The translations under genes were made by a program, and so were the position numbers. Shown here piece by piece: positions 20,981 to 32,168 of a DNA stretch of 64,000 bases. The DNA is from Streptomyces griseoviridis. Lineage in GTDB: Bacteria > Actinomycetota > Actinomycetes > Streptomycetales > Streptomycetaceae. The stretch is taken from positions 5,235,501-5,299,500 of the forward strand of contig NZ_CP029078.1 of the NCBI RefSeq assembly GCF_005222485.1, in the 5' to 3' direction. Numbering within the stretch: position 1 is the first letter of the stretch; each line of letters opens with the position of its first letter. The notes under the pieces were generated by a model. The model searched no databases and was not told the DNA's origin. It worked only from the letters and a program-made list of their open reading frames with translations.

Positions 20981-22680
20981 CGAACGTCGGATGGCTCCCC
21001 GCCCCCGCCGCCGACCTCTTCGGCCCGGACGCCACCGCCGAGGAGTCCTACGACGTCCTGACCGTCGACGTACCGCCCGAGACCTGGCTCGCGACCCTGC
21101 GCGTGGCCCGCGACGACCTCGGCTGCACCTACTTCGACTGGCTGAGCGCGGTCGACGAACCCGGCACCGGCTTCCGCGTCTCCGCCCACGTCGTCGCCCT
21201 CACCCCGGTCCGCCGGCTCCTGCTGCGCACGACGGTCCCGCACGGGACACCGACCCTGCCCACCGCCGTTGACCTCTACGCGGGCGCCGCCTGGCACGAA
21301 CGCGAGACCCACGAGATGTTCGGCGTCACCTTCGAAGGCCACCCCGGCCTCGACCACCTCCTCCTCCCCGACGGTTTCGAAGGCCACCCCCTGCGCAAGG
21401 ACTTCGTCCTCGCCGCCCGCGTGGCCAAGGCCTGGCCGGGCGCCAAGGAGCCGGGCGAGTCCGACCACGGCGCTCCCAAACGCCGCCAGATGCTCCCACC
21501 GGGCGTACCCGACCCGAACGAGTGGGGCCCCCTCAAGGGCCAACTCCCGGCAGCCCCGACCCGCCCGTCCCGCACCCCGCGCGCCACGACCGAACGGCCG
21601 CCCCGCCGCACCCGCACGGCTTCCGCTCCGACGGGAACCCCCGAGGCGACGGCAACCCCCGACCGGACGGAAGCCTCCGAGACGACAGCGACACCGGCCG
21701 CCCCGGCGACCCCCGAGGCCCCCTCGACGGCTGCCACGCCCGACGCGCCCGGCACGCGCGGTACGTCCAGCGCACCCGGTGCACCTGACGTCCCGGACGG
21801 GCCCGCAGAACCGAAGGCCACGTCGGCCTCCGAGACACCGCCGCCGGCCACCTCCCGCCCCGGCCCCCGCAGGACCCGCTCGGCCTCCCAGGGCTCGGCG
21901 AGCCAGATCGCCCGCGACACCGAGGGCCCGGCGCCGACGGAGCCCACGGGGACGACCGGTCCCGGTGCCCCTTCGGAGACGGCCGAGCCGGCTGAGCCCA
22001 CGGAGGCGCCCGAGCCGGTCGCCACCCCCGACGCCGATCAGGTGACCCCGGACCCGAGCCCCCAGGCACCTCCCCGCGCCCGCTCCGGCCCCCGCCGCTC
22101 CCGCAGCGCCTCGGACGGTTCCGCCACCCAACGAGCCGCGACCACCCAGCCGGTGGGGGAGGCGAAGCCTGGGCAGGACGCGGAGCCTGGGCAGGGGGCA
22201 CGTCCTGAGCCGGACGCGAAGCCTGAGCGGGAGGCGCGTCCTGAGCGGGAGTCGCGGCCAGGGCGAGAGCTGGAGTCGACCTCACGCCCGACCGACACCA
22301 CCGTCAAGGCCGACGCCACAGGCAAGGCCGACTCCACCGACAAGGCCGGCACCCCGCAGCCCCCGCCGAAGGCCCCGCGCAGCGCGGACGCTCCCTGGCA
22401 CCACGCCCGCCCCGCCTTCGACGACGCCCCGGAACCGAGGAAGCGCCCGCCCGCTCCGAAGACTCCGCCGTCGGACGGCCCGCCGTCCGGTACCCCGGCC
22501 GCCAACCCCTCTGCCCCGGAGGAGACCGCTCGCGAGGAGACCACTCGCGAAACCAGCGCCCCGGACGAATCCACTCCCGAGGAATCCGCTGCCGAGGAAT
22601 CCACCCCTGACGACTCCACGCCCGAAGATCCCACGCCCGAAGATCCCACCCCCGACACCCCCGCCGGAGGCCCGCAGTGA
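20977..22680 (+). CDS. nuoC: Complex I subunit C with long disordered C-terminal tail
   Basis: A 567-residue protein. Residues 1-195 are NuoC, with the signature [16 protein letters not shown] and [15 protein letters not shown]. Residues about 196-567 are Pro/Thr/Ala/Glu/Asp-rich, without recognisable domains, and end in repeated [15 protein letters not shown] units. NuoC is normally about 200 residues. It is not a NuoCD fusion: no 49-kDa subunit motifs appear in the tail. The ATG overlaps nuoB and the stop overlaps nuoH, so it sits firmly in the operon. Confidence 0.9.
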   Translation: MTNVGWLPAPAADLFGPDATAEESYDVLTVDVPPETWLATLRVARDDLGCTYFDWLSAVDEPGTGFRVSAHVVALTPVRRLLLRTTVPHGTPTLPTAVDLYAGAAWHERETHEMFGVTFEGHPGLDHLLLPDGFEGHPLRKDFVLAARVAKAWPGAKEPGESDHGAPKRRQMLPPGVPDPNEWGPLKGQLPAAPTRPSRTPRATTERPPRRTRTASAPTGTPEATATPDRTEASETTATPAAPATPEAPSTAATPDAPGTRGTSSAPGAPDVPDGPAEPKATSASETPPPATSRPGPRRTRSASQGSASQIARDTEGPAPTEPTGTTGPGAPSETAEPAEPTEAPEPVATPDADQVTPDPSPQAPPRARSGPRRSRSASDGSATQRAATTQPVGEAKPGQDAEPGQGARPEPDAKPEREARPERESRPGRELESTSRPTDTTVKADATGKADSTDKAGTPQPPPKAPRSADAPWHHARPAFDDAPEPRKRPPAPKTPPSDGPPSGTPAANPSAPEETAREETTRETSAPDESTPEESAAEESTPDDSTPEDPTPEDPTPDTPAGGPQ

Positions 22681-23645
22681 ACGACGCTCTCGACGTCGCC
22701 CTGCGACTCCTGATCGTCTTCGTCGTCTTCCTCACCTTCCCCCTGATCGTCGGCCAGACCGAGCACAAGGTCATGGCCCACATGCAGGGCCGCCTGGGTC
22801 CGATGTACGCCGGTGGCTTCCACGGCTGGGCCCAACTGGTCGCTGACGGCGTCAAGTTCGCGCAGAAGGAAGACATCGTCCCGGCCGGCGCCGACCGCCG
22901 CGTCTTCCAACTCGCCCCCGCCGTCGCCCTCCTCCCCTATCTGCTCGTCATCCTGGTGATCCCCGTCGGTCCCGGCGAGGGAGCCGTCGGCGAGGTGGTG
23001 GACGCGGGTGTCTTCTTCGTCCTCGCCGTGATGGGAGTCGGCGTCCTCGGCTCCCTGATGGCCGGCTGGGCCTCCGCCAACAAGTTCTCCCTCCTGGGCG
23101 GTCTGCGCACCGCCGCCCAACTCCTCGCCTACGAACTCCCGATGCTGCTCACCGCCGCGTCGGTCGCCATGGCCGCCGGGACCGTCTCCCTCCCCGGCAT
23201 CCTCGACGCCTTCGAGTGGTGGTGGCTGCCCTGGCAGATCGTCGGCGCGATCGTCTTCTTCGTCGCCGGCCTCGCCGAACTCCAGCGCCCGCCCTTCGAC
23301 ATGCCCATCGCCGACTCGGAGATCATCTTCGGCGCCTACACCGAGTACACCGGCCTGCGCTTCGCCCTGTTCCTCCTCGCCGAGTACGCCGGGATCGTCG
23401 TCCTGTGCGGCCTGACCACCGTCCTCTTCCTGGGCGGCTGGCACGGCCCGTTCGGCGCCGACGGCCTCGGCTGGGTGTGGACCCTGCTGAAGACGGCCGT
23501 CCTCGCCTTCGTCGTGATCTGGCTCCGCGTGACCTACCCCCGGCTGCGCGAGGACCAGTTGCAGAAGCTCTCCTGGACCCTCCTCGTCCCCCTCTCCCTC
23601 GCTCAGATCGCCCTCACCGGCATCGTCAAGGTGGTGATCTCCTGA
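22677..23645 (+). CDS. nuoH: Complex I subunit H
   Basis: A 322-residue membrane subunit with about eight helices that forms the quinone tunnel with NuoB and NuoD. Conserved stretches are seen: [34 protein letters not shown] and [39 protein letters not shown]. The GTGA overlap with nuoC shows translational coupling. The cognate NuoD is not encoded in this operon. Confidence 0.95.
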   Translation: MNDALDVALRLLIVFVVFLTFPLIVGQTEHKVMAHMQGRLGPMYAGGFHGWAQLVADGVKFAQKEDIVPAGADRRVFQLAPAVALLPYLLVILVIPVGPGEGAVGEVVDAGVFFVLAVMGVGVLGSLMAGWASANKFSLLGGLRTAAQLLAYELPMLLTAASVAMAAGTVSLPGILDAFEWWWLPWQIVGAIVFFVAGLAELQRPPFDMPIADSEIIFGAYTEYTGLRFALFLLAEYAGIVVLCGLTTVLFLGGWHGPFGADGLGWVWTLLKTAVLAFVVIWLRVTYPRLREDQLQKLSWTLLVPLSLAQIALTGIVKVVIS

Positions 23646-24226
23646 TGGCCGAGTCGCAGCAGCCCGCCCGGTCCCGCATCCCAGGCTCCGGCCTCGCCAA
23701 GGGTCTCGCCGTCACCCTCCGCACCATGACGAGGAAGACGGTCACCGAGCAGTACCCGGACGTCCAGCCCGACCTCCCGCCCCGCTCCCGCGGCGTCATC
23801 GGCCTGTTCGAGGAGAACTGCACGGTCTGCATGCTCTGCGCCCGCGAGTGCCCCGACTGGTGCATCTACATCGACTCCCACAAGGAGACCGTCCCGGCGG
23901 CGGCCCCCGGTGGCCGCGAACGCAGCCGCAACGTCCTCGACCGCTTCGCCATCGACTTCTCCCTCTGCATGTACTGCGGTATCTGCATCGAGGTCTGTCC
24001 TTTCGACGCCCTGTTCTGGTCACCGGAGTTCGAGTACGCCGAGACCGACATCCGCGAACTCACCCACGAGCGCGACAAGCTCCGCGAGTGGATGTGGACC
24101 GTCCCGGCCCCGCCCGCCCTCGACCCGGCCGCCGAGGAACCCAAGGAGATCGCCGCCGCCCGCAAGACCGCGGAGAAGCTGGCCGCGGCCCAGGCCCAGG
24201 CCGAGCCGAAGGAGGGGGAGGCGTGA
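23645..24226 (+). CDS. nuoI: Complex I subunit I (two 4Fe-4S ferredoxin)
   Basis: A 193-residue iron-sulfur subunit carrying clusters N6a and N6b. Cys ligands fall at 59, 62, 65, 69 and 108, 111, 114, 118 ([12 protein letters not shown] and [12 protein letters not shown]). It starts in a TGATG junction with nuoH. With NuoE, NuoF and NuoG absent from the operon, NuoI is the likely surface where electrons enter, as in ferredoxin-dependent complex I relatives; this is inference. The C-terminus is a short Ala/Glu/Lys-rich tail. Confidence 0.95.
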   Translation: MAESQQPARSRIPGSGLAKGLAVTLRTMTRKTVTEQYPDVQPDLPPRSRGVIGLFEENCTVCMLCARECPDWCIYIDSHKETVPAAAPGGRERSRNVLDRFAIDFSLCMYCGICIEVCPFDALFWSPEFEYAETDIRELTHERDKLREWMWTVPAPPALDPAAEEPKEIAAARKTAEKLAAAQAQAEPKEGEA

Positions 24227-25011
24227 ACCTCGCCGCCGACAGCCCCGGCTTCCTCTCCCCGACCGGCGTCGAGATCGCCTTCCTCCTCGTCGGCCTGGTC
24301 ACCCTCGGAGCCGCCGTCGTCACCGTCACCACCCGGCAGCTCGTGCACGCCGCGCTGTGGCTGGTGGTCGCCCTCGGCGGACTCGCTGTCGAGTACCTGC
24401 TGCTCACCGCCGAGTTCATCGCCTGGGTGCAGGTCCTCATCTATGTCGGATCCGTGGTCGTCCTCCTTCTGTTCGGTCTGATGCTCACGCGGGCCCCCAT
24501 CGGCCGCTCCCCGGACGCGGACTCCGGCAACCGCTGGGCCGCCCTGGCGGTGGCAGTCGCCGCGGCCGCCGCGCTGGTCTGGGTGGTCGTCGACGCCTTC
24601 CGCACCACCTGGATCGACCTCGACGGCCCGGCGGCCGGCTCCACCGAGGCCACCGGAGCGAGCCTGTTCCAGAACTGGGTCCTGCCCTTCGAGGCCCTCT
24701 CCGTCCTTCTCCTCGCCGCACTGGTCGGCGCGATCGTCCTGTCCCGCAAGGCGACGACGGATCCGAGCCCTCCCCCTGTGAACTCCCGCGGTGCCGAAGC
24801 CGGTTCCCGGCCCGTCCCGGATAACCCGAAAGAGTTCACCGGACCCGACGGCCTGCGCGGAACCGGGCCGGACCGTCCAAGGGGAACCGGTCCGGACGAC
24901 GCGACTGGAACCGGTCCGGACGACGCGACTGGAACCGGAGCCGACGCCCCGCGCGGAACCGGGCCGCACGACATGAAGAAGCCGGCCGAGCGGGAAGGCG
25001 GCACCCGCTGA
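24223..25011 (+). CDS. nuoJ: Complex I subunit J with repeat-containing tail
   Basis: A 262-residue membrane subunit. Five helices occupy residues about 15-180 (including [31 protein letters not shown]). After residue 190 a Gly/Thr/Pro/Asp-rich tail contains GTGPDDAT repeats. The GTG start overlaps nuoI (GTGA). The tail is shorter than those of NuoB and NuoC but similar in character. Confidence 0.93.
   Translation: MNLAADSPGFLSPTGVEIAFLLVGLVTLGAAVVTVTTRQLVHAALWLVVALGGLAVEYLLLTAEFIAWVQVLIYVGSVVVLLLFGLMLTRAPIGRSPDADSGNRWAALAVAVAAAAALVWVVVDAFRTTWIDLDGPAAGSTEATGASLFQNWVLPFEALSVLLLAALVGAIVLSRKATTDPSPPPVNSRGAEAGSRPVPDNPKEFTGPDGLRGTGPDRPRGTGPDDATGTGPDDATGTGADAPRGTGPHDMKKPAEREGGTR
24883..24930 (+). 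repeat. 24-bp perfect tandem duplication in the nuoJ tail
   Basis: Two identical 24-bp units (starting GGAACCGGTCCGG) encode the duplicated GTGPDDAT octapeptide; degenerate flanking units suggest further older copies. Confidence 0.9.
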
Positions 25012-25388
25012 TGCACCTCGCCTATCCCGCCGTCCTCTCCGCGCTCCTCTTCTGCACCGGCGTCTACGGCGTCCTCGCCCGCCGCAACGCGATCCTCGTC
25101 CTGATGTCCGTCGAGCTGATGCTCAACGCCGTCAACCTGAACCTCGTCGCCTTCGACGTCTGGCTCAGCGGGGCCGCGCACGAGACCCTGCACTCCGGCC
25201 AGGCCCTGACCCTCTTCACCATCGCCATCGCCGCCGCCGAGATCGGCATCGGCCTCGCGATCGTCCTCGCCGTGTACCGCAACAGCGGCACCTCGGACAT
25301 CGACCGGCTCCGCGACACCGCCGAAGGCCACGAGACCGACGACCCCGAGGCCGGGACGGCCGCCGAGAAGGCTGAGGCCACCGCGTGA
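25011..25388 (+). CDS. nuoK: Complex I subunit K
   Basis: A 125-residue three-helix membrane subunit with the family stretch [23 protein letters not shown], whose Glu takes part in proton transfer, and a second helix Glu in [16 protein letters not shown]. The last 35 residues are a polar tail. The gene starts in a TGATG junction with nuoJ. Confidence 0.95.
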   Translation: MHLAYPAVLSALLFCTGVYGVLARRNAILVLMSVELMLNAVNLNLVAFDVWLSGAAHETLHSGQALTLFTIAIAAAEIGIGLAIVLAVYRNSGTSDIDRLRDTAEGHETDDPEAGTAAEKAEATA

Positions 25389-27379
25389 CCACGACCACCC
25401 TCGCCGTCCTCGTCCCCCTCCTGCCGTTCCTCGGCGCCGTCGCCGGACTGCTCCTCGGCCGCACCGCCCCCGGCTTCGTCCGGCCGCTCGCCGTCCTCCC
25501 AGCCCTCGCCTCCCTCGTGCTCGCCGCGCTGGTCACAGCCCGCCAGGGCGGCGGCCGGGCCATCGACTCCGCGACCCAGCTCACCCCCACCGGCTCCGTC
25601 CCGATCGAACTCGCCCTGCACATCGACGGCTTCGCCGCGCTCGTCGCCGTCCTGGTCGCGTTCGTCGCCTCCTGCGTGCAGATCTACTCCACCGGCTACC
25701 TGCGCGACGACCCGCGCTACGCCTCCTACGCCGCTCTGGTCTCCCTCTTCACCTCCGCGATGCTGCTCGTCGTCTACTCCGGCGACCTGATCGTGCTGCT
25801 GGTCGGCTGGGAGGTCATGGGCATCTGCTCGTACTTCCTGGTCGGCCACTACTGGGAGACCCCGGAGGCCCGCGCCGCCTCCCTCAAGGCCTTCCTGGTC
25901 ACCAAGCTCGGCGACGTCCCCTTCCTGATCGGCCTGTTCGCGCTCGCCACCGACGCCGGTTCGTTCCGCATCACCACCGTCCTCGACACCGTCGCGACCG
26001 GCGGACTCGACCACCCCACCCTGATCGCCCTGCTGCTCCTGGCGGGCGTTGCCGGAAAGTCCGCGCAGTTCCCGCTGCACACCTGGCTGCCCGACGCGAT
26101 GGCCGGCCCGACACCCGTCTCCGCCCTGATCCACGCGGCGACGATGGTCGCCGCCGGCATCTACTTCGTCGCCCGGCTCCTCCCGGTCTTCGAGGCGTCC
26201 CGTGCCGCGATGGCCGTCCTCGCCGTCATGGCCGCCGTGACGATGATCGGCTCCGGCCTCGCCGCACTCGCCCAGGACGACATCAAGCGGGTCCTCGCCT
26301 ACTCGACGATCGGACAGCTCGGCTACATGACCGGCGCCCTCGCCGTCGGCGACCGCGGTGCCGCCGTCTTCCACCTCCTGTCCCACGGCGCCTTCAAGGC
26401 GCTCCTGTTCCTCGCGGCCGGCGCGGTCATCCACGCGGCCGGCACCAACTCGCTGGCCGCCATGTCCCGCATGGGCCACCTGCGCGACCGCGTCCCCGAC
26501 GCCTTCTGGACGATGACCGTGGCGCTCCTCGCGCTCGCCGCGATCCCTCCCTTCAGCGGCTTCTTCTCCAAGGAGTCCGTCCTCGGCGCGGCCGAACACG
26601 TCGCCACCGGGCACACCGAGCACGCCCCCGGTGCCGCGGGCTGGACCGTGCTCGTCGCCGGGCTGTTCGCGGCCCTGCTCACCGCCGCCTACGCCACCCG
26701 GCTGTGGCTGCTCGCCTTCCGGGGCCGCGGCGCCGAGGCCCCCGACCACGGGCGCCAGCCGCTCAGCATGACCGTCGTCCTGTGGGTGCTCGCCGTGCCG
26801 TCCCTCGCCATGGGCGGGATCGCCTACCGCTCGCTGCCCGGCTGGTTCGAGTCACCCGACCTCGCCCCGACCCTGACCACCTCCGTCCTCGGCACCGGCA
26901 TCGCCCTGGTCGGCGGGATCGTCACCTACGCGGCCTGGTGGCACACCACCGCGTACGCCACCCGCGTCCCGCTGGGCGCGGTCGCCGCCCACCCCGAGGG
27001 CGACGCGGGACGGGTCGAGGCCGAGGCCATCGCCAGCCACCGGGCCGCCTACGGCGACCTCACCTCCGCCCCTGACCCGGCCGACCCGGGACGGCTGCTG
27101 CTCGGCCCGCTGTTCAGGCCCGCGGCCGGCGGCTTCCACCTCGACGCCGTCTACGCGGCGCTGTTCGTCCGCCCGGTCCTGGCCGCCGCGCGCCTCGTCC
27201 GGTTCCTCGACCGGGAGGTCGTCGAGACCTATGTGCGCGGCGCGGGCGCCGTGCCCCGGCTCCTCGGGGCCGCCGTACGGCGGGCCCAGACCGGCAACGC
27301 GCAGACCTATGTGAGCGCGCTGCTCGCCGGCACCGTCGTCCTGGCGGTCGCCGCCCTCCTCGTCGCCACGGGAGCGTGA
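25385..27379 (+). CDS. nuoL: Complex I subunit L (proton-pumping antiporter-like)
   Basis: A 664-residue membrane subunit with about 15-16 helices. It has the key [18 protein letters not shown] segment, the Lys-containing [35 protein letters not shown] motif and the C-terminal lateral helix region. It pumps protons at the far end of the membrane arm. The GTG overlaps nuoK by 4 nt. Confidence 0.95.
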   Translation: MTTTTLAVLVPLLPFLGAVAGLLLGRTAPGFVRPLAVLPALASLVLAALVTARQGGGRAIDSATQLTPTGSVPIELALHIDGFAALVAVLVAFVASCVQIYSTGYLRDDPRYASYAALVSLFTSAMLLVVYSGDLIVLLVGWEVMGICSYFLVGHYWETPEARAASLKAFLVTKLGDVPFLIGLFALATDAGSFRITTVLDTVATGGLDHPTLIALLLLAGVAGKSAQFPLHTWLPDAMAGPTPVSALIHAATMVAAGIYFVARLLPVFEASRAAMAVLAVMAAVTMIGSGLAALAQDDIKRVLAYSTIGQLGYMTGALAVGDRGAAVFHLLSHGAFKALLFLAAGAVIHAAGTNSLAAMSRMGHLRDRVPDAFWTMTVALLALAAIPPFSGFFSKESVLGAAEHVATGHTEHAPGAAGWTVLVAGLFAALLTAAYATRLWLLAFRGRGAEAPDHGRQPLSMTVVLWVLAVPSLAMGGIAYRSLPGWFESPDLAPTLTTSVLGTGIALVGGIVTYAAWWHTTAYATRVPLGAVAAHPEGDAGRVEAEAIASHRAAYGDLTSAPDPADPGRLLLGPLFRPAAGGFHLDAVYAALFVRPVLAAARLVRFLDREVVETYVRGAGAVPRLLGAAVRRAQTGNAQTYVSALLAGTVVLAVAALLVATGA

Positions 27380-27385
27380 GCAGGC

Positions 27386-28960
27386 GTGATCGATATCAAC
27401 GAGTCCGTGATGCGGTTCCTTCTGGCGTTCCTCGTCGTCGGGCCGCTCCTCGGCGCCGTCGCCGCCCTCCTGCCCGCACCGCCGGGACTGAAGGGGAAGT
27501 CACCCGAGCAGGCCGTACTGCGGCACGGCGTGACCGTGACCGGCGTGATCCTCGCCGCCGCGGTCGTCCTCGCGCTCGGCTTCGACCACAGCCACCCCTC
27601 GAAGATGCAGGCCACGACCGACATCAGCTGGATCCCCGCACTCGATGTGCGCATCCACCTCGGCATCGACGGCATCTCCCTCCCCCTTCTGGTCCTGACC
27701 GCGCTGCTGACCTTCCTCTGCGCGCTCTACTCGTACTTCAAGATGCCCGCGGGCCCGTCCCCGAAGGCGTTCGTCGCGCTGCTGCTCGTCCTGGAGTCCG
27801 GCACCCTCGCCACCTTCGCCGTCCTCGACCTGCTGCTGTTCTTCCTCGCCTTCGAGACCGTCCTGATCCCGATGTACTTCCTCATCGCCCGCTGGGGCGG
27901 CGAGGACAGGGCCAGGGCCGCCTGGCGGTTCATCCTCTACACCCTGCTCGGCTCGGTCGTCATGCTGCTCGGCCTGCTCCTGATCGGAATCAAGGCGGGC
28001 ACATTCGACATGGTGACACTCGCCACTGACAACGGCCGGTCGCTCACCTCGTCCGTGCAGGTCATCGCCGTTCTGGCGATCGGTCTTGGGCTCGCCGTCA
28101 AGACACCGATGTGGCCGCTGCACAGCTGGCTCCCGGACGCCCACACCGCCGCTCCGACCGTCGGCTCGGTCCTGCTGGCCAGTGTCATGCTCAAGATGGG
28201 CACGTACGGTTTCGTGCGCATCCTGCTGCCGGTCGCGCCGGACGGGTTCCACGCCTTCGCGCCCTACCTCGCCGCCCTCGCCGTCGTCGGGATCATCTAC
28301 GGATCCCTGGCCTGCCTTGCCCTCGCCCAGCGGGGCGCGAAGGGCGACCTCAAGCGGCTCATCGCCTACTCCTCCGTCGGCCACATGGGCTTCGTCCTGC
28401 TCGGCATCGCCTCCATGACCCCGACCGGCGTGAACGGCGCGCTGTTCGCGAACATCGCCCACGGCCTCATCACCGGCCTGCTGTTCTTCCTGGTCGGCGC
28501 CCTCAAGGACCGCACCGGCAGCACCGACCTCGACACCCTCGCCGAGGAGACGGGCGCCGCCCTCTACGGAAAGGCCCCGCGCCTCGGCGGCCTCCTAGCC
28601 TTCGCCGCCGTCGCCTCGCTCGGCCTGCCGGGGCTGGCCGGGTTCTGGGGCGAGATGCTCGCCCTGTTCGGCGCCTTCGACCCGGCCCCCGACCTCAGCC
28701 GCCCCGCCTTCCTCACCTTCACCGCGATCGCGGCCTTCGGGACCCTCCTCACGGCCGCCTACATGCTCGTCGTGGTCCGCCGCGTCTGCATGGGCCCGAC
28801 GTCCCAGGAAGCGCCACGCCTCACCGACGTGCGCGGCTACGAGTTCGCGGCCTGGACCCCGCTCGTCGTCCTCACCGTCGTCGCCGGGCTCTGGCCCAAG
28901 GCCCTGCTCGGGCTGACCGACCCGGCCGTGCAGCAGCTCTTCGCAGGAGGCAACCGATGA
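27386..28960 (+). CDS. nuoM: Complex I subunit M
   Basis: A 524-residue antiporter-like membrane subunit with about 14 helices. FLAFETVLIPMYFLIARWGG carries the conserved Glu, and KTPMWPLHSWLPDAHTAAPTVGSVLLASVMLKMGTYG carries the Lys region. GTG start 6 nt after the nuoL stop. It is one of three proton-pumping subunits in the operon. Confidence 0.95.
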   Translation: MIDINESVMRFLLAFLVVGPLLGAVAALLPAPPGLKGKSPEQAVLRHGVTVTGVILAAAVVLALGFDHSHPSKMQATTDISWIPALDVRIHLGIDGISLPLLVLTALLTFLCALYSYFKMPAGPSPKAFVALLLVLESGTLATFAVLDLLLFFLAFETVLIPMYFLIARWGGEDRARAAWRFILYTLLGSVVMLLGLLLIGIKAGTFDMVTLATDNGRSLTSSVQVIAVLAIGLGLAVKTPMWPLHSWLPDAHTAAPTVGSVLLASVMLKMGTYGFVRILLPVAPDGFHAFAPYLAALAVVGIIYGSLACLALAQRGAKGDLKRLIAYSSVGHMGFVLLGIASMTPTGVNGALFANIAHGLITGLLFFLVGALKDRTGSTDLDTLAEETGAALYGKAPRLGGLLAFAAVASLGLPGLAGFWGEMLALFGAFDPAPDLSRPAFLTFTAIAAFGTLLTAAYMLVVVRRVCMGPTSQEAPRLTDVRGYEFAAWTPLVVLTVVAGLWPKALLGLTDPAVQQLFAGGNR

Positions 28961-30480
28961 GCAGCCTGGCCCAGCCGGCGGCCGCGAACCTGGTCCAGTC
29001 CGTCGACTGGCTCGCGATCGCGCCGCCCACCCTCGCGGCCCTCGTCGCGCTCGCCGTCCTCGTCGCCGACCTGTTCCTGGCCGAGCACCGCAAGGCGCTC
29101 CTCGGCTGGGTCGCGGTCGCCGGACTCGCCGCCTCCGCGCTCCTGCTGCTGCCCCTCCTCGACGGCGACCGCGCCACCTTCTGCCTCGCCGGTGACGCCG
29201 ACGTGTGCAGCTACAGCGCCGACCGCTTCACCCTCGTCGTCCAGTTCCTGGTCCTCGGCGGCGCGCTCCTGACCGCCCTCCTGTCCGTCACCGCGCTCAA
29301 GGACGCCGACCGACGACTTCCCGAAGGGGAGTACTGGTTCCTGCTGCTGTCCTCCGCTGCGGGCGCCGCCCTCCTGCCCGCCGCCCGCGACCTCGCCACC
29401 CTGATCGTCGCCCTGGAGGTCGCCTCCCTGCCCGCCTTCGCCCTCGTCGGCATCCGGCACGGCGACAGGAAGTCATCCGAAGCGGCCCTGAAGTTCTTCC
29501 TGTCGTCGGTCACCGCGACCGCCGTCAGCCTCATGGGCGTCAGCTTCGTGTACGCCTGCACCGGCACCCTGTACCTCACCCAGGTCGCCGACCGCATCCA
29601 GCACGTCGACGGCCAGTTCCACACGCTCGCCCAGACGGGCGTGGTCCTCACCCTCGTCGGCTTCGCCTTCAAGACCGCCGCCGTGCCCTTCCACTTCTGG
29701 GTGCCCGACACCTACGTGGGAGCGCCCCTGCCGATCGCCGCCTACCTGTCGGTCGTCGGCAAGGCGGTCGGCTTCACCGGGCTCATCCTCGTCACCGTCG
29801 TCGCCTTCCCCTCGTACGCCGACGTGTGGGGTCCTGCGCTCGCCGTCCTGGCCGCCCTCACCATGACCGTCGGCAACGTCGGCGCCCTCCGCCAGCGCGC
29901 CACGCGCGCGTACAGCGCGGTACGGCTGCTCGCCTGGTCCTCGGTCGGACAGGCCGGCTACCTTCTCGTCCCGATCGCCGCGGCCGGCTACTCGGACGAC
30001 CCCCGGCGCACGATCGGCTCCACGCTCGCGTACGCCCTGATGTACGCGGCCGTGAACCTCGGCGCGTTCGCCGTGGCCGCTCTGGTGGGCCGCACGCACT
30101 CCGCGAACCGCCTCGCCGACTACCGCGGCCTCAGCGCCACCAACCCCCTCGCCGCGCTCCTCATGGCGTTCTTCCTGCTCTGCCTCGCCGGCCTGCCGCC
30201 GGGCGTGATCGGACTGTTCGCGAAGGTCACCGTGTTCTCGGCGGCCGTCGACGCGGGCCTCGGCTGGCTCGCCGTCGTCATGGCCGTCAACGTCGTGATC
30301 GCGCTGTACTACTACCTCCAGTGGGCGGCACTGCTGTTCCGCGCCCCCGAGGGCGACCCCGTGCGGCACCGCCTTCCGGCCCCCGTCACCGCGGCCGTCA
30401 CCCTCACCGGCGCCCTCGGCATCGCCCTCTCCGGAGCCCCTCAGCTGGTCCTGCGCCTCGCCGGCACGACCCTGTTCTGA
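28957..30480 (+). CDS. nuoN: Complex I subunit N
   Basis: A 507-residue antiporter-like subunit, with GFAFKTAAVPFHFWVPDTYVGAPLPIAAYLSVVGKAVGF as the core motif. The ATGA overlap with nuoM makes it the last coupled gene of the operon. A strong hairpin follows the stop codon. The Nuo operon therefore contains A, B, C, H, I, J, K, L, M and N only. Confidence 0.95.
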   Translation: MSSLAQPAAANLVQSVDWLAIAPPTLAALVALAVLVADLFLAEHRKALLGWVAVAGLAASALLLLPLLDGDRATFCLAGDADVCSYSADRFTLVVQFLVLGGALLTALLSVTALKDADRRLPEGEYWFLLLSSAAGAALLPAARDLATLIVALEVASLPAFALVGIRHGDRKSSEAALKFFLSSVTATAVSLMGVSFVYACTGTLYLTQVADRIQHVDGQFHTLAQTGVVLTLVGFAFKTAAVPFHFWVPDTYVGAPLPIAAYLSVVGKAVGFTGLILVTVVAFPSYADVWGPALAVLAALTMTVGNVGALRQRATRAYSAVRLLAWSSVGQAGYLLVPIAAAGYSDDPRRTIGSTLAYALMYAAVNLGAFAVAALVGRTHSANRLADYRGLSATNPLAALLMAFFLLCLAGLPPGVIGLFAKVTVFSAAVDAGLGWLAVVMAVNVVIALYYYLQWAALLFRAPEGDPVRHRLPAPVTAAVTLTGALGIALSGAPQLVLRLAGTTLF

Positions 30481-30527
30481 GCCCGCCCGCACGGCCGTCG
30501 CGAGCCCGGCGCACGCCTCTCCACGGA

Positions 30528-30563
30528 CCGCCCGCGCGCCCCTCCGGAGAGGCGCGCGGCGGG
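30528..30563 (+). terminator. Hairpin after the nuo operon
   Basis: GC-rich arms (CCCGCGCGCC and GGCGCGCGG) enclose a CCTCCGGAGA loop 48 nt after the nuoN stop. No T-run follows, as is common in Streptomyces. Confidence 0.6.
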
Positions 30564-30768
30564 CCCGACCCCACCGTGAACAGGGACCTCACCCGGACGG
30601 CCCACGCATCCGGCCGTCCGCACCAGGGAACTCGTGACCTTCGCCTGGCGTTGACCAGTACGGGAGGGTCCACTGGACGTGACACCACGGCACCGGTGGC
30701 ATCGGAGACAGCGAGCAAGACCAGAGCAAGCAAAGGGTTCCCCTGCTGCACGACTTGGAGGGCGTACC

Positions 30769-31632
30769 GTGCACCGCCGGCACAACGGGCTAAGGACAGC
30801 GATCCTCCTCGGAGGACTGTCCGCACTCATCATCGTCATCGGCAGCTTCTTCGGCCGCACCGGCCTCGTCGTGGCGGTCCTGGTGGCGCTGGGAACCAAC
30901 GCCTACGCGTACTGGAACAGCGACAAGCTGGCGCTACGCGCGATGCGCGCCCGCCCGGTGAGCGAGTTCGAGGCGCCGGCCCTCTACCGGATGGTCCGTG
31001 AACTCTCCACACAGGCCCGCCAGCCCATGCCCCGCCTCTACATCTCCCCGACCGAGGCGCCGAACGCCTTCGCGACCGGCCGCAACCCGCGCAACGCCGC
31101 CGTCTGCTGCACCGAGGGGATCATGCGCATCCTCGACGAACGGGAGCTGCGCGGCGTCATCGGCCATGAGCTGAGCCACGTCTACAACCGCGACATCCTC
31201 ATCTCGTCGGTCGCCGGCGCCCTCGCCTCCGTGATCATGTTCCTGGTCAACTTCGCCTGGCTGATCCCTATCGGCCGTTCCAACGACGACGACGGCCCCG
31301 GCATCTTCGGCATGCTGATGATCATGATCCTGGGGCCGCTCGCCGCCAGCGTCATCCAACTCGCCATCAGCCGCTCCCGGGAGTACGAGGCGGATGCCTC
31401 CGGGGCGCAGCTGACCGGCGACCCCCTCGCGCTCGCCAGTGCCCTGCGCAAGCTCGAAGCGGGCACCAAGCAGCTCCCGTTGCCGCCCGAGCCGCGGATC
31501 GAGACCGCGAGCCACATGATGATCGCGAACCCCTTCCGCCCCGGGCAGGGCCTCTCCAAGATGTTCTCGACACACCCGCCGATGGCGGAACGCATCGCCC
31601 GGCTAGAGAAGATGGCAGGTCGCCCGCAGTGA
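30769..31632 (+). CDS. htpX: HtpX zinc membrane protease
   Basis: A 287-residue integral-membrane M48 metalloprotease for quality control of membrane proteins. HELSH is at residues 133-137 (the zinc His pair and catalytic Glu), and REYEADA (about 206-212) supplies the third ligand. Two N-terminal helices (about 10-45) and two after the active site are seen. The GTG at 30769 follows GGAGG; the protein then begins [11 protein letters not shown] as in other Streptomyces HtpX. The 288-bp gap upstream holds the nuo terminator and no gene. It overlaps the next gene by 4 nt. Confidence 0.95.
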   Translation: MHRRHNGLRTAILLGGLSALIIVIGSFFGRTGLVVAVLVALGTNAYAYWNSDKLALRAMRARPVSEFEAPALYRMVRELSTQARQPMPRLYISPTEAPNAFATGRNPRNAAVCCTEGIMRILDERELRGVIGHELSHVYNRDILISSVAGALASVIMFLVNFAWLIPIGRSNDDDGPGIFGMLMIMILGPLAASVIQLAISRSREYEADASGAQLTGDPLALASALRKLEAGTKQLPLPPEPRIETASHMMIANPFRPGQGLSKMFSTHPPMAERIARLEKMAGRPQ

Positions 31633-32021
31633 AAACCATCCTGAACGTCATCTGGCTCGTGCTGAGCGGCTTCTGGCTCTTCCTCGGCTACCTCGTCGCG
31701 GGACTGCTGCTCTGCGTCACGATCATCGGCATCCCGTTCGGCATCGCCGCCTTCCGTATCGGCGTCTACGCCCTGTGGCCCTTCGGGTACACCACCGTCG
31801 AGCGCCGCGACGCGGGCGCGCCGTCCTGTGTCGGCAACGTCCTGTGGCTGGTCCTCGCCGGCTGGTGGCTGGCGCTCGCGCACATCGTGACCGGCCTCGC
31901 CATGTGCGTCACGATCATCGGCATCCCGTTCGGCATCGCCAACTTCAAGCTCATCCCCGTCTCGCTGTTCCCGCTCGGCCGCGAGATCGTGCCGACGGAC
32001 CAGCCGTTCGCGGCACGCTGA
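31629..32021 (+). CDS. YccF domain inner-membrane protein
   Basis: A 130-residue protein with two tandem YccF domains. Each contains the motif [12 protein letters not shown] (residues about 30-41 and 96-107), paired with hydrophobic helices. The internal duplication is typical of the family. Function is not known. Its GTG overlaps the htpX stop, so the two are coupled and it may share the envelope-stress role of HtpX. Confidence 0.92.
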   Translation: MKTILNVIWLVLSGFWLFLGYLVAGLLLCVTIIGIPFGIAAFRIGVYALWPFGYTTVERRDAGAPSCVGNVLWLVLAGWWLALAHIVTGLAMCVTIIGIPFGIANFKLIPVSLFPLGREIVPTDQPFAAR

Positions 32022-32168
32022 CCGACGCCGCTCCCGGCGTCCCTGGCGTCCCTGCTGTTCCTGGCGTTCCCACGCGGGAGGGCCGACCCGCGCCCGCCCA
32101 GGTGTTCGAGTCAGGACGGTTGTCCACAGGCCGGCCCGATTGTCAGTGCCGGCCTGCATCATGAACTC

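Noticed and set aside
21560..22680. NuoC tail as a fused NuoD domain
   Set aside because: The tail is Pro/Thr/Ala/Glu-rich low complexity with no 49-kDa subunit motif.
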